Source: Collinsella sp. An307 (GTDB lineage: Bacteria > Actinomycetota > Coriobacteriia > Coriobacteriales > Coriobacteriaceae). Taken from it: 64,000 bases of DNA. The DNA is taken from positions 1-64,000 of the forward strand of contig NZ_NFIP01000009.1 in NCBI RefSeq assembly GCF_002161805.1, given 5' to 3'. The translations under genes and the position numbers were made by a program. The notes under the pieces are model-generated. The model worked only from the letters and a program-made list of their open reading frames with translations. It did no database searches and was not told the origin of the DNA. Shown one piece after another: positions 51,752-61,670 of the stretch. How positions within the stretch are numbered: the stretch's first letter is position 1; every line of letters starts with the position of its first letter.

Positions 51752-53193
51752 CTGCGCTCAAGCACCGCCACGGTCTCGATATGGTCGGTGTGCGGGAACA
51801 TGTCCACAGGCGTCAGGCGGATCATGCGGTAGCCCGCCTCGCCCAAAAGCGCGAGGTCGCGCACCTGCGTGACGGGGTTGCAGCTCACGTAGACGATGCG
51901 CCTGGGGGCGATGTCCGCAGCTGCTGCCAAAAACTCCGGCGTGGAGCCGGCGCGCGGCGGATCGAGCACAACCACGTCTGCCGCAAGGCCTTCTGTCGCG
52001 GCACGGTGCAGATAGTGCGTTGCGTCCTCGGCAACAAAATCGCAGGTATCGGCCATACCGTTGAGCTCGGCGTTACGACGCGCGTCAACAATGCCAGAGG
52101 GGTTGCGCTCCACGCCGCGCAGGGTCACCTCTGCGCCTGCCGCACGTGCCGCATGCGCCGCGGTGATGCCGATGGTGCCGCTGCCGCAGTACGCGTCCAC
52201 TACAACGTCGTCGCTGCGCAGGCCCATCCCGTCGATGGCAAGGCGGTAGAGCACCTCGGTTTGCTGAGGGTTTGTCTGGTAGAACGCGGTGGGCGATATC
52301 TCAAACGTGCAGCCAAGAAGGCCATCTTTCATGGTGCCGGGGCCCAGGAGGGGCCGCGTCTCGGCGCCCAAGATTGCGTTGCCCTCGCGCCCGTTGATGT
52401 TTTGCGCCACGGTGACAATGCGCGGGTCAAAGGCCATGATTTCGCGCGCGAGCTCCTCGAGCGCGGGCACGTCGCGCTGCGCGGTCACCAGGGTGAGCAT
52501 GCCCTCGCTGCTCCGCCAGCCCAGGCGCAGCACGGCGTAGCGGAGGATGCCGCGCCGCCGGTCCTCGTCATAGGCGGGAATGCCCAGGCGCTCTGCCGCG
52601 CGGGCAACTTCGTTCAACGTGCGGCGCGCGCCCGGGGCCTCGACCACGCAGTCGGGGACGGCAACAATGTCGTGCGTGCCGCGCGCGTAGAAGCCCGAGC
52701 GCACCTCACCGTTGGGGCCGGGCGCAAAGGGCGTTGCCGCCTTATAGCGAAAAGCGCGGGGCGCGGGGCATTTGCCCTCAGCCGCGGTGATGGTCCCGTC
52801 GCGGAGGGGGTCGTAGCCGGGCTCGCGCGCGGCGTCTCCCACGTTGGCGCGCATGCCTGCCACAGCGTCGGGCACAACGTCCCACCCAAACTGGGCGATA
52901 AGCGGTGCAAAAAGCTCCTCGATGGTCGCCTGTTTGTGGGCGAGCTGCTTTTTGTAGGGCATGCCGATCCACGCGCAGCCACCGCAGGCACGCATGATGG
53001 GGCAGGGGCCGGCGGCGTCCTTGCGGGCGCGGCGCTCGGCAGATGCCGAGGGACGCGGTGCAGGTTGGTTGCTTTGCGCGGCGCGTTTGGTATGCGCGGT
53101 GCGTTTGGCGTGTGCGGCTTGCTTGGCGCGTTCGCCGTGCTTTGCGGGCGCGCTGTGCTTCTTCTGCGCGGGTCGTTGGGTGCGGGAGCGCAT
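51748..53193 (-). CDS. 23S rRNA (uracil-5-)-methyltransferase, RlmD/RumA family
   Basis: The 481-residue protein has a disordered Lys- and Ala-rich N-terminal tail (about residues 1-58), a Fe-S cluster site with CPIMRACGGCAWIG (about 63-76), and the methyltransferase core with DAYCGSGTIGI (about 345-355), DPPRAG and the catalytic Cys in VSCNP near 440. These mark the RlmD/RumA/TrmA group that makes 5-methyluridine in 23S rRNA. The usual TRAM domain at the N-terminus is absent, as in some relatives. The start at 53193 has GGAGAGGACG; the frame is open farther upstream but less conserved. It is convergent with the lipase-like gene. Confidence 0.9.
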   Translation of the reverse strand: MRSRTQRPAQKKHSAPAKHGERAKQAAHAKRTAHTKRAAQSNQPAPRPSASAERRARKDAAGPCPIMRACGGCAWIGMPYKKQLAHKQATIEELFAPLIAQFGWDVVPDAVAGMRANVGDAAREPGYDPLRDGTITAAEGKCPAPRAFRYKAATPFAPGPNGEVRSGFYARGTHDIVAVPDCVVEAPGARRTLNEVARAAERLGIPAYDEDRRRGILRYAVLRLGWRSSEGMLTLVTAQRDVPALEELAREIMAFDPRIVTVAQNINGREGNAILGAETRPLLGPGTMKDGLLGCTFEISPTAFYQTNPQQTEVLYRLAIDGMGLRSDDVVVDAYCGSGTIGITAAHAARAAGAEVTLRGVERNPSGIVDARRNAELNGMADTCDFVAEDATHYLHRAATEGLAADVVVLDPPRAGSTPEFLAAAADIAPRRIVYVSCNPVTQVRDLALLGEAGYRMIRLTPVDMFPHTDHIETVAVLERS

Positions 53194-53468
53194 CGCGGGC
53201 GTCCTCTCCTTATGCGCCGGGCGATGCCCGGGAGTGAGCGGCTGGTTATTTCTATTATGCGCAGGCAACATGCGCTTTGCGAAAAACACAGGTTTGTAGG
53301 TTCGCCGTCACCTGCTGCCACTTGAGCCCCTCGCATGATTCAGCCCGCCGCTTGCGGGTACCATGACCATCATGAACCGCCGTGCGACGCGCGCATGCGC
53401 CGCGCAAACAGATAGACGGGCAGCCGCGTTGCTCGGCCACCCGCACCTTGCAAGAAAGGTCCCGACCC

Positions 53469-56126
53469 GTGCTCGAACTCAAAGGCATCACCAAGGACTA
53501 CCCCTCGGGCGACACCGTCGTCCACGCCCTCAAGGGCATCTCCGTCACCTTTCGCGACCAGGAGTTTGTAAGCATCCTTGGCCAGTCGGGCTGCGGCAAG
53601 ACCACGCTGCTCAACATCATTGGCGGCCTTGACCAGTACACCCGCGGTGACCTTGTTATCAACGGCCGCTCGACCAAAAGCTACCTCGACCGCGACTGGG
53701 ACACCTACCGTAACCACAGTGTGGGCTTTGTGTTTCAGAGCTACAACCTCATTCCGCACCAGACGGTCATCTCCAACGTAGAGATGGCGCTGGTGCTCTC
53801 CGGCACGCCCAAGGCCGAGCGCCGCCGCCGCGCGGAGGAGGCGCTGCGCCGGGTGGGCCTGGGCGAGCACCTCAAGAAGAAGCCCAACCAGCTTTCCGGC
53901 GGGCAGATGCAGCGCGTGGCCATCGCCCGCGCCATTGTGAACGACCCCGAGATCATCCTCGCCGACGAGCCCACCGGCGCGCTTGACACCGAGACCTCCG
54001 TTGAGGTGATGGAGATTTTAAAGGAGCTCTCGCGCGACCGGCTCGTCATCATGGTCACGCATAACCCGCAGCTGGCGGAGGAGTACTCCGACCGCATCGT
54101 GCGCATCTCGGACGGTCTCATCACAAGCGACACCGCGCCGGTGGATGCAGCGCGCGAGCGTCTCACGCCCGAGGAGATTCAGGCGCACGCCGTGGCGGAC
54201 GTCAAAAAGGGCAAGCGGCAGATGAGCTTCCGCTCGGCGCTCTCGCTTTCTGCCAACAACCTCATGACCAAGAAGGGCCGCACGCTGCTCACGGCGTTTG
54301 CCGGGTCCATCGGCATTATTGGCATTGCGCTTATCCTCTCGCTCTCGGACGGCGCGCAGAACTACATTGCCGAGACCGAGCAGTCCACTATGGGAAGCTA
54401 CCCGCTCACCATCAACGAGACGAGCGTGGACATGGCGAGCATGATGACCTCGATGATGGGCTCTGCCGCAGAGACCGCCGCGAGCGCGGTGGAGGAGGGC
54501 ACGGTCGCCTCCAAGGACCTGGTGACCGACATGGTGACCGGCGTGGCCGATGGCGCCAACGAGAACGATATGCCCACCATTAAGGAGTGGCTCGACTCCA
54601 ACCCCGATGACATTGACGACATCACCACGGCGATCGAGTACACCTACGACGTGCCGCTCAACATCTACGCAAGCGACACCTCGGACGGCCCCGTGCAGGT
54701 GAACCCTGCGACCGTGATGGACGCGCTGGGGTTCTCCATTGGCGAGACGCAGGGCGAGATGCTCTCTTCCATGGGCTCGTCCTACGACGTCTTTACCGAG
54801 CTTCTGCCCAACCGTGACACGTGGAAGACCGATTACGAGGTCCTTGCTGGGCATATGCCCGAGAGCTGGGACGAGGTCGTGCTGTACGTGGACGAGAACG
54901 GGCGCATCTCCGACTACACGCTCTATGCGCTGGGGCTGCTTGACCAGAGCGACCTGCGCGGCATGATGGCAGACGTGGTCGCCGGCCGCGAGGTGGAGGA
55001 GGTCGAGGGGACGAGCTACACCTACGACGACCTCATGGGGCTCACGTTCAAGCTCGTGCCCGAGGCGTCGAAGTATGCCGAGCAGGCGGACGGCACATGG
55101 GCAGATAAGAGCGACGACGATGCCTATATGGCGGACGTGATCAACTCCGCCGAAGAGCTGCACGTGGTAGGTATCGTGCGCCCCGCCGAGGGTAACGACG
55201 AGACCAACTGGGGCACGCTGCTCTACACGCCCGAGCTTATTGAGCATGTGATTGAGCTTGGTGACGAGAGCGCCGCCGTGAAGGCGCAGGAGGCGGACCC
55301 CACGACGGACATCTTTACGGGCCTGCCGTTTGAGGAGAGCTCGACCGGGCTCACGATGGAGGCCATCGAGCTCATGCTCGACCAGATTGGTGGCGAGCAG
55401 GCAGCTCAGCTGCAGTCCTATGTGGACGAGCTCCGCGCCGAGGGCCTCACGGACGACGAGATTGCCGAGGCGTTTTCCGAGCAGATGGCGAACCAGACCG
55501 ACAACGCCACCTACGAGGGCAACCTCGAGCTGCTGGGCAAGGGCGACCTCGACAGTCCCTCGACCATCAGCATCTATCCCATCGACTTTGAGGCGAAGGA
55601 AACCATCGACAAGCTCATCGCCGACTACAATGCGCAGATTCGCGCCGACGGTGAGGGGACCGAGATCCAGTACACCGACATTGTGGGCATGCTCATGTCG
55701 AGCGTGACCGACATCGTGAACGCCATCACCTACATCTTGATTGCGTTTGTGGCCATCTCGCTCGTGGTGAGCTCGATCATGATCGGCATCATCACCTATA
55801 TCTCGGTGCTCGAGCGTACGAAGGAGATCGGCATCCTGCGCGCCATCGGTGCGAGCAAGCGCGACGTGAGCCGTATCTTTACGGCGGAGACGTTCATTAT
55901 TGGTCTGGTGAGCGGCCTGCTTGGCGTAGGTATTACGGTGCTTCTGGATATCCCCGTGAACGCGATCATTTACGCGGTCGCCGGGGTGGAGAACTTGGCG
56001 GCGGTGCCGGTTGGTCCGGGTATCGCGCTCGTGGTGATATCGGTTGCGCTCTCGTGGGTGGCGGGCTTGGCGCCCAGCCGCATGGCAGCCAAGAAGGATC
56101 CGGTCACGGCCCTGCGCACGGAGTAG
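53469..56126 (+). CDS. ABC transporter fusion: ATP-binding domain plus FtsX-type permease
   Basis: An 885-residue fusion. Residues 1-230 are an ABC ATPase (Walker A GQSGCGKTT, signature LSGGQMQRVAIARAI, Walker B ILADEPTGALD, switch His in VTHNPQ). From about 250 there is a membrane segment near 285-305, a large extracytoplasmic region (about 310-745) rich in Asp and Glu, and three C-terminal membrane segments (about 755-885) with the FtsX motif VLERTKEIGILRAIGASKRDVSRI. MacB-like proteins normally have this same fused order, with the ATPase first. It may export peptides, lipids or antibiotics. GTG at 53469 with AGAAAGG upstream starts it. It stands alone without a regulator. Confidence 0.9.
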   Translation: MLELKGITKDYPSGDTVVHALKGISVTFRDQEFVSILGQSGCGKTTLLNIIGGLDQYTRGDLVINGRSTKSYLDRDWDTYRNHSVGFVFQSYNLIPHQTVISNVEMALVLSGTPKAERRRRAEEALRRVGLGEHLKKKPNQLSGGQMQRVAIARAIVNDPEIILADEPTGALDTETSVEVMEILKELSRDRLVIMVTHNPQLAEEYSDRIVRISDGLITSDTAPVDAARERLTPEEIQAHAVADVKKGKRQMSFRSALSLSANNLMTKKGRTLLTAFAGSIGIIGIALILSLSDGAQNYIAETEQSTMGSYPLTINETSVDMASMMTSMMGSAAETAASAVEEGTVASKDLVTDMVTGVADGANENDMPTIKEWLDSNPDDIDDITTAIEYTYDVPLNIYASDTSDGPVQVNPATVMDALGFSIGETQGEMLSSMGSSYDVFTELLPNRDTWKTDYEVLAGHMPESWDEVVLYVDENGRISDYTLYALGLLDQSDLRGMMADVVAGREVEEVEGTSYTYDDLMGLTFKLVPEASKYAEQADGTWADKSDDDAYMADVINSAEELHVVGIVRPAEGNDETNWGTLLYTPELIEHVIELGDESAAVKAQEADPTTDIFTGLPFEESSTGLTMEAIELMLDQIGGEQAAQLQSYVDELRAEGLTDDEIAEAFSEQMANQTDNATYEGNLELLGKGDLDSPSTISIYPIDFEAKETIDKLIADYNAQIRADGEGTEIQYTDIVGMLMSSVTDIVNAITYILIAFVAISLVVSSIMIGIITYISVLERTKEIGILRAIGASKRDVSRIFTAETFIIGLVSGLLGVGITVLLDIPVNAIIYAVAGVENLAAVPVGPGIALVVISVALSWVAGLAPSRMAAKKDPVTALRTE

Positions 56127-56247
56127 CCTGGCTTCCCCAGACGCCGCACCTCGGCGCTCAATCGTTGGGCATGGCCGCAAGGCCTATGCCCTCCTCTTTC
56201 GCACCGATCTGCGGCACCTGGGAAACCCAGTCCTGTGTGCGATAAAA

Positions 56248-56311
56248 CTCGACAACTCGACAAATCAAAACGTCGAGTACTCGACAAAACTTGCGTCGAG
56301 TACTCGACGTT
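56248..56311. repeat. 17-base inverted repeat between convergent genes, with nested palindromes
   Basis: Arms at 56269-56285 and 56295-56311 are perfect reverse complements (17 bases) around a nine-base loop. Each arm contains the 14-base palindrome GTCGAGTACTCGAC (56272-56285 and 56295-56308). Half-sites CTCGAC occur at 56248-56253 and 56256-56261. The region lies between two genes that end toward each other. It could be a bidirectional terminator or a protein-binding site. Confidence 0.75.
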
Positions 56312-56337
56312 ATGTTGGGCGTATTGCCTGGGCGGCC

Positions 56338-57102
56338 CTACAGGTCGCGGTAGTCGATGAGCTTGAGGTCGGGTTGGGCCTCGAGCCAAGCGCGGAGCTC
56401 GGGCGAGACGAGGGCATCGACCTCTTTGGTGCGGTCCTCGGTGAGCGAGGACGTGCTCAGAATGAACTGGTCCAGGTAGCCGGGGTGGCAGACAAATACC
56501 ACGGTCTCATCGGTGCCCATCTCCTCCACCGTTTCGCGGATCGCGGCGGCAGGATTGTAGCCGGGCGTCATCGAGCGCATCACCATGCGGACGGGCGTGG
56601 TGCCGCACGTGACCGTTGCTGCCGGATCGAACGATGCCGCCTGATAGCGGTAGCCATGCTCGCGCGCAACGTGCTCGATGGCACGGTTGAGGTTCTCGGA
56701 GACCACGGCGTGCGCCTCGAAGTAGTCCGGGTCGCGTCCCACGACCTCGAGGAAGCGTGCGAGCTGCGCCTCGATCTCTGCGACGGCCTCCTCAAAGACC
56801 ACGAAGTCCTCGCCGCGCTTGAACGCCTCGCGGTAGGTGCGGCTGCTCTTGAACTGGCCGTTCTCGTCAATCAGAGAAGGAATCGCGGCAGGGTCGGAGC
56901 AGGGCGTGCCGAGGCAGAGGTTGGTGTGCTGGCCGATGGCGATGTCTGCATCCCGCACCCAGTCGACGCCGCGCGCCGTTTCGGGCATGTTGGGCATAAC
57001 GCCCACCGATCGGATGAGTCCCTCGTGGACCGTGCGGGCGATACCGACGTTCACCGCGTGCGAATATCCAATGTCATCGGCGCGGATGAGCAGCTGCTTC
57101 AT
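56338..57102 (-). CDS. YdjC/ChbG-family carbohydrate deacetylase
   Basis: This 254-residue protein is of the YdjC (ChbG/HpnK) deacetylase family. The metal motif DD (IRADDIGYS, about residues 7-15) and two His sites (IGQHTNLCLG near 57, FEAHAVV near 120) fit it. The family removes acetyl groups from N-acetylated sugars such as chitobiose. The start at 57102 has GGGAGG upstream and gives the usual MKQLLIRADDIG. It is a single gene convergent with the ABC fusion. Its substrate could be a host or dietary glycan. Confidence 0.9.
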   Translation of the reverse strand: MKQLLIRADDIGYSHAVNVGIARTVHEGLIRSVGVMPNMPETARGVDWVRDADIAIGQHTNLCLGTPCSDPAAIPSLIDENGQFKSSRTYREAFKRGEDFVVFEEAVAEIEAQLARFLEVVGRDPDYFEAHAVVSENLNRAIEHVAREHGYRYQAASFDPAATVTCGTTPVRMVMRSMTPGYNPAAAIRETVEEMGTDETVVFVCHPGYLDQFILSTSSLTEDRTKEVDALVSPELRAWLEAQPDLKLIDYRDL

Positions 57103-57610
57103 GTGAACCTCCCGAAGCGGATTGTCGTCTTCTAGCGCGGCGCGTAACAAGGCAATTGTGCCCTGATGTGAAGACGTTTTTCAGTTATTCAATAATCCTG
57201 CGCAGAGTGCGTGACTATCCAGCATGATGTGCGTCGGATTTCCCAGATAGACGCAGGGGAAGGTGCGGGGGGATACTTCGCCCTTTCGCCTGAGATTATT
57301 GAATAGCTGCATTTCTGAGACAGGGGCGCGGCAATTTGAAGCGGGCGCAGCCCAGCCGAATCGCAAGAACGATGTGCAGCAAAATGTATTGACGCTATAT
57401 CAATAAACGTCAATTTGTGCAGAGCATAAGGAGAATGGAGAAATCCGAGGTTCTCAGCTATATCTCAAAATCCTTAACTAAAATACTTTAACTAAGTTTT
57501 TTGAGAGAATTGGTTGTGAGCCGCTCTCAATAGACTCCGGCGCGTCGGCAGATCCGCGTGGCGCTCCGTTCACACGAGATGAAGGGCTTCGCGCCCGGAA
57601 AGGACAGATC
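57103..57610. other. long leader/intergenic region before acpP with several repeats
   Basis: No gene is certain here. It contains a possible MITE at 57182-57309, an inverted repeat ATTGACG/CGTCAAT (57388-57394 and 57408-57414), a direct repeat TTAACTAA (57474-57481 and 57488-57495) and an inverted repeat TTGAGAG/CTCTCAA (57501-57507 and 57524-57530). The last three could be operator or leader elements controlling fatty-acid genes. Confidence 0.6.
57182..57309. mobile_element. possible MITE-like element
   Basis: The ends carry imperfect inverted repeats: CAGTTATTCAATAATCC (57182-57198) on the left and, on the right, the reverse complement CAGCTATTCAATAATCTC (57292-57309). The element is 128 bases long. 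No clear target duplication is visible. A short minus-strand frame inside (SEMQLFNNLRRKGEVSPRTF and so on) may be fortuitous. Confidence 0.4.
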
Positions 57611-57841
57611 ATGGATTTCGAGAAGATGCGTGAGGTTATCTCCGAGACCGTCGGTTGCGACCTTGAGAAGGTTACCCGCGAGGCCAAGCTCGAGGAGGAC
57701 CTCGGCGCCGACTCCCTCGCCGCTATGGAGCTCGTTATGGCTCTTGAGGAGGCCTTTGAGGTCGAGATCGACGATGCCGAGCTCGATCAGTTCAAGACCG
57801 TGGGCGACCTCGCTGACTACGTCGAGGGCAAGCTCGCCTAA
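57611..57841 (+). CDS. acpP: acyl carrier protein
   Basis: A 76-residue acyl carrier protein. The attachment site Ser35 is in DLGADSLAAMEL, where phosphopantetheine is added. The rest is the acidic four-helix form (MDFEKMREVISETVGCDLEKV at the start and FKTVGDLADYVEGKLA at the end). It carries all acyl intermediates of fatty-acid synthesis. It is the first gene of the cluster and has AAAGGACAGATC before the ATG. A strong terminator follows, so acpP mRNA probably exceeds that of the accB-fabD part. That fits the need for large amounts of ACP. Confidence 0.98.
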   Translation: MDFEKMREVISETVGCDLEKVTREAKLEEDLGADSLAAMELVMALEEAFEVEIDDAELDQFKTVGDLADYVEGKLA

Positions 57842-57872
57842 CTGCTGTTTCGATGCCCGTGAGGCATCGCCT

Positions 57873-57921
57873 AAAAACGCATCTGCGCCTCGCCTCCTAG
57901 GCCCCGCGCAGGTGCGTTTTT
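57873..57921 (+). terminator. strong terminator between acpP and accB
   Basis: AAAAACGCA and CTGCGC (57873-57888) pair with GCGCAG and TGCGTTTTT (57906-57921), with a single mismatched base. The T-run is part of the stem. Readthrough would be needed for the downstream genes unless they have their own promoter. Confidence 0.85.
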
Positions 57922-57964
57922 GTCAGGGTGCGCGGGCGCGCGCCACACGTGTGAAGGAGGACCC

Positions 57965-58465
57965 ATGGGCGTGAAAGCTCAGGACATCTACGATCTGATG
58001 GACCGTTTCGAGGCGGGTAGCGCCACGCGCCTCAAGCTCAATTGGGATGGTGTCGAGCTCGAGCTCGAGAAGGGCGGGGCGACCGCTCCCGTGGCGCCGC
58101 AGATCATGCCGGTCGCCGTGCCGGCCATGCCGGGTGCTGTAGCGCCCGCGCCCGTTGCCGCTCCGGCAGCCGCACCTGCAGCCCCGGCGCCCGCCGAGGC
58201 CGCGCCCGCGCCGGTTGCGAGCGACGCGCCCGCCATTACCGCCCCGCTCGTGGGCGTGTTCTACGCCGCGCCCGCGCCCGACAAGGACCCCTACGTCCAG
58301 CCGGGTGATCACGTGAAGAAGGGCGACACGGTCTGTCTGCTCGAGGCCATGAAGATGATGAGCGAGGTCGAGGCCCCCTGCGATTGCACGATCGAGGAGG
58401 TGCTCGTCGCCGACGGCGAGCTCGTGGAGTTTGGCGCGCCGCTCATCCGCTATCGCGAGGACTAA
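57965..58465 (+). CDS. accB: biotin carboxyl carrier protein of acetyl-CoA carboxylase
   Basis: The 166-residue product is BCCP. It has a short N-terminal segment (KAQDIYDLMDRFEAGSATRLKL), an Ala/Pro-rich linker (about residues 45-95) and the biotinyl domain with Lys130 in EAMKMM. Biotin on that Lys carries CO2 between the accC and accD/accA enzymes. AAGGAGGACCC precedes the ATG. It starts the acetyl-CoA carboxylase genes of the cluster and is followed by accC ten bases later. Domain order and length are normal. Confidence 0.97.
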   Translation: MGVKAQDIYDLMDRFEAGSATRLKLNWDGVELELEKGGATAPVAPQIMPVAVPAMPGAVAPAPVAAPAAAPAAPAPAEAAPAPVASDAPAITAPLVGVFYAAPAPDKDPYVQPGDHVKKGDTVCLLEAMKMMSEVEAPCDCTIEEVLVADGELVEFGAPLIRYRED

Positions 58466-58475
58466 CGGGGCCGCC

Positions 58476-59899
58476 ATGTTCAAGCGTATTCTGATCGCAA
58501 ACCGCGGGGAGATCGCCGTCCGCATCTTCCGCGCGTGCCGCGAGCTCGATATCGAGCCCGTGGTGGTGTACTCCGAGGCGGACCGCGAGGCGCTGCACGT
58601 GCAGCTCGCCGAGCACGCCTACTGCATTGGCCCGGCGCCCTCTGCGGAGAGCTACCTCAACGTCGACGCCATCCTCACCGTCGCCAAGGCGGCACACTGC
58701 GACGCCATCCATCCCGGCTACGGCTTCCTTTCCGAGAACGCCGACTTCGCGCGTCGCTGCGCGGAGGAGGGCATCGCCTTTATCGGTCCGTCTGCCGAGG
58801 TCATCGAGCAGATGGGCAACAAGGCCGCCGCGCGCGAGCTCATGAAGAGCGCAGGCGTGCCCGTGGTCCCCGGCTCCGACGGCAGCGTACCGGACGCCAA
58901 AACAGGCGCCAAGATTGCCGAGGAAATTGGCTATCCCGTCCTCATCAAGGCCGCGGCGGGCGGTGGTGGCCGCGGCATGCGCCGCGTCTTTGACCCCGCG
59001 CAGTTTGAGGACCTCTTTGAGGAGGCCCGCGCCGAGTCGCGCGCGTGCTTCAACGATGACGAGATGTACCTCGAGAAGCTCGTCCTGAACCCGCACCACA
59101 TCGAGTTCCAGATCATGGCAGACGCCCACGGCAACGTGGTCGAGCTCGGCGAGCGCGACTGCTCCATCCAGCGCCGTGGCCAGAAGATGATCGAGGAGAC
59201 CCCCTCGCGCCAGCTCACGCCCGAGCTCCGTGCCGAGATGGGCGCCGCCGCCGTGCGCGCAGCCCGCGCCGCCGGCTACGTGAACGCCGGTACCATCGAG
59301 TTCGTCCTCGACCCCTCGGGCGCGTTCTACTTCATCGAGATGAACACGCGCATTCAGGTTGAGCACCCCATCACCGAGATTGTGACGGCCACGGACCTCG
59401 TGCGCGAGCAGATCCGCGTGGCCGCCGGCCTCACCCTCAGCTTCACGCAGGATGATATCCGCCCGCACGGGCACGCCATCGAGTGCCGCATCAATGCCGA
59501 GGACCCTTCCCGCAACTTCTTGCCCGTGCCCGGGCACGTGGGCTTTTTGCATCTGCCCGGCGGCGCGGGCGTGCGCGTGGACTCGGGCCTCTATGCGGGC
59601 TGTGAGCTGCCGCCGTATTACGACTCGCTCATCGCCAAGCTCATCGTCTGGGCGCCCACGCGCCTCGAGGCCATCCGCCGGATGCGCCGCGCGCTGGAAG
59701 AGACCATCGTCGACGGCCTCACTACCAACATCGACCTCTTGCACCAGATCATGTACCACCCCCAGTTTGTGCGCGGCACCTACGACACGTCGTTTATCGA
59801 CGCCAACCTCGAAACGCTTCTTGCTTGGAGCGCGGGCGTGGACGAGGAGCTGGCCGAGGGCGCCGCTGCAACCGATGCTGCAAAGGAGGGCGAGGCCTG

Positions 59900-59900
<1 letters not shown>
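58476..59900 (+). CDS. accC: biotin carboxylase subunit of acetyl-CoA carboxylase
   Basis: A 474-residue biotin carboxylase. It has the N-terminal FKRILIANRGEIAVRIFRAC, the ATP-grasp glycine loop AAAGGGGRGMR (about residues 164-174), and the active-site MNTRIQVEHPITEIVTATDL near 290. The C-terminal part with DSLIAKLIVW and ARNINCRINAEDP-like ECRINAEDPSRNF completes the fold. It adds CO2 to the biotin of AccB using ATP and bicarbonate. The stop overlaps the accD start as TGATG, so translation is coupled. A short acidic tail rich in Ala ends the protein. Confidence 0.97.
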
Positions 59901-60755
<855 letters not shown>

Positions 60756-60766
<11 letters not shown>

Positions 60767-61670
60767 CAGCACCAACGAGAACACGCATGAGGTCACGGCC
60801 GTAAGCGCCGATACGACCGCAAGCGCTGGCGCACCCCGCGCGGCAATCACGGTGGGCGCGCCCACCGCGGCGGAGCGCGTGGCATTGGCGCGCCACCCCG
60901 GTCGCCCCGGCACGGCCGAGATTGTGGAGGCCCTCTTTAGCGACTTCTTCGAGCAGAAGGGCGACCGCTCCTCCACCGATGACCCGAGCATTATGGGCGG
61001 CATCGCCCTTTTTCACGGGGTCCCCGTCACGGTACTCGGCCATCGCAAGGGCTCCAACATTGAGGAGCGCGTCGAAATGAACTTTGGCATGCCCTCGCCC
61101 GAGGGCTACCGCAAGGCGCAGCGCATCATGCGCGCCGCCGAGAAGTTCGGCCGCCCCATCATCACCTTTGTTGACACGCCTGGTGCCTACCCTGGCCTCG
61201 AGGCCGAGGAGCACGGTCAGGGTGAGGCCATCGCCCGCACCATCGAGCTCATGAGCGCACTCACCGTTCCCACCATCGCCGTCATCACCGGCGAGGGCGG
61301 CTCGGGCGGAGCGCTCGCGCTCGCCGTGGGCAACCGCGTGCTCATGCTCGAGAACGCCGTCTACTCGGTGCTCTCGCCCGAGGGTTTCGCGAGCATCCTG
61401 TGGAAGGACGCGAGCCGCGCGGACGAGGCTTGCGAGGTCATGAAGCTCACCGCGGCAGACCTCCTCTCCCTCGGCGTGATCGACGCCGTGGTGCCCGAGC
61501 CCGAGGGCGGCGCGCACGAGAACCCGCAGGCGCTCTACCAGGTGCTCGACACCTATCTCACTCGCGAGCTCGCGCGCGTGACCAAGATGAGCCGTACCGC
61601 GGTGGCCGAGGATCGCTATCGCAAGTTCCGCGCTATGGGCGCCGCCGCCGTCAAGAGGGGGCGCGCATGA
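60756..61670 (+). CDS. accA: acetyl-CoA carboxylase carboxyltransferase subunit alpha
   Basis: The 304-residue alpha subunit begins with a 45-residue extension rich in Ala, Thr and Asn, then the usual AERVALARHPGRPGTAEIV. The crotonase core has RKGSNIEERVEMNFGMPSPEGYR-type regions, FVDTPGAYPGLEAEEHGQGEAI and TGEGGSGGALALAVGN (about residues 190-210). It pairs with AccD. AAGGGAGG is 7 bases before the ATG and inside the end of accD, so the two overlap by 11 bases. The alpha subunit overlaps the fabH start by four bases (ATGA). Confidence 0.95.

Noticed and set aside
57181-57366. Short minus-strand gene before acpP
   Set aside because: The frame is bounded by the inverted repeats of the MITE-like element and has no ribosome site, so coding is not supported.
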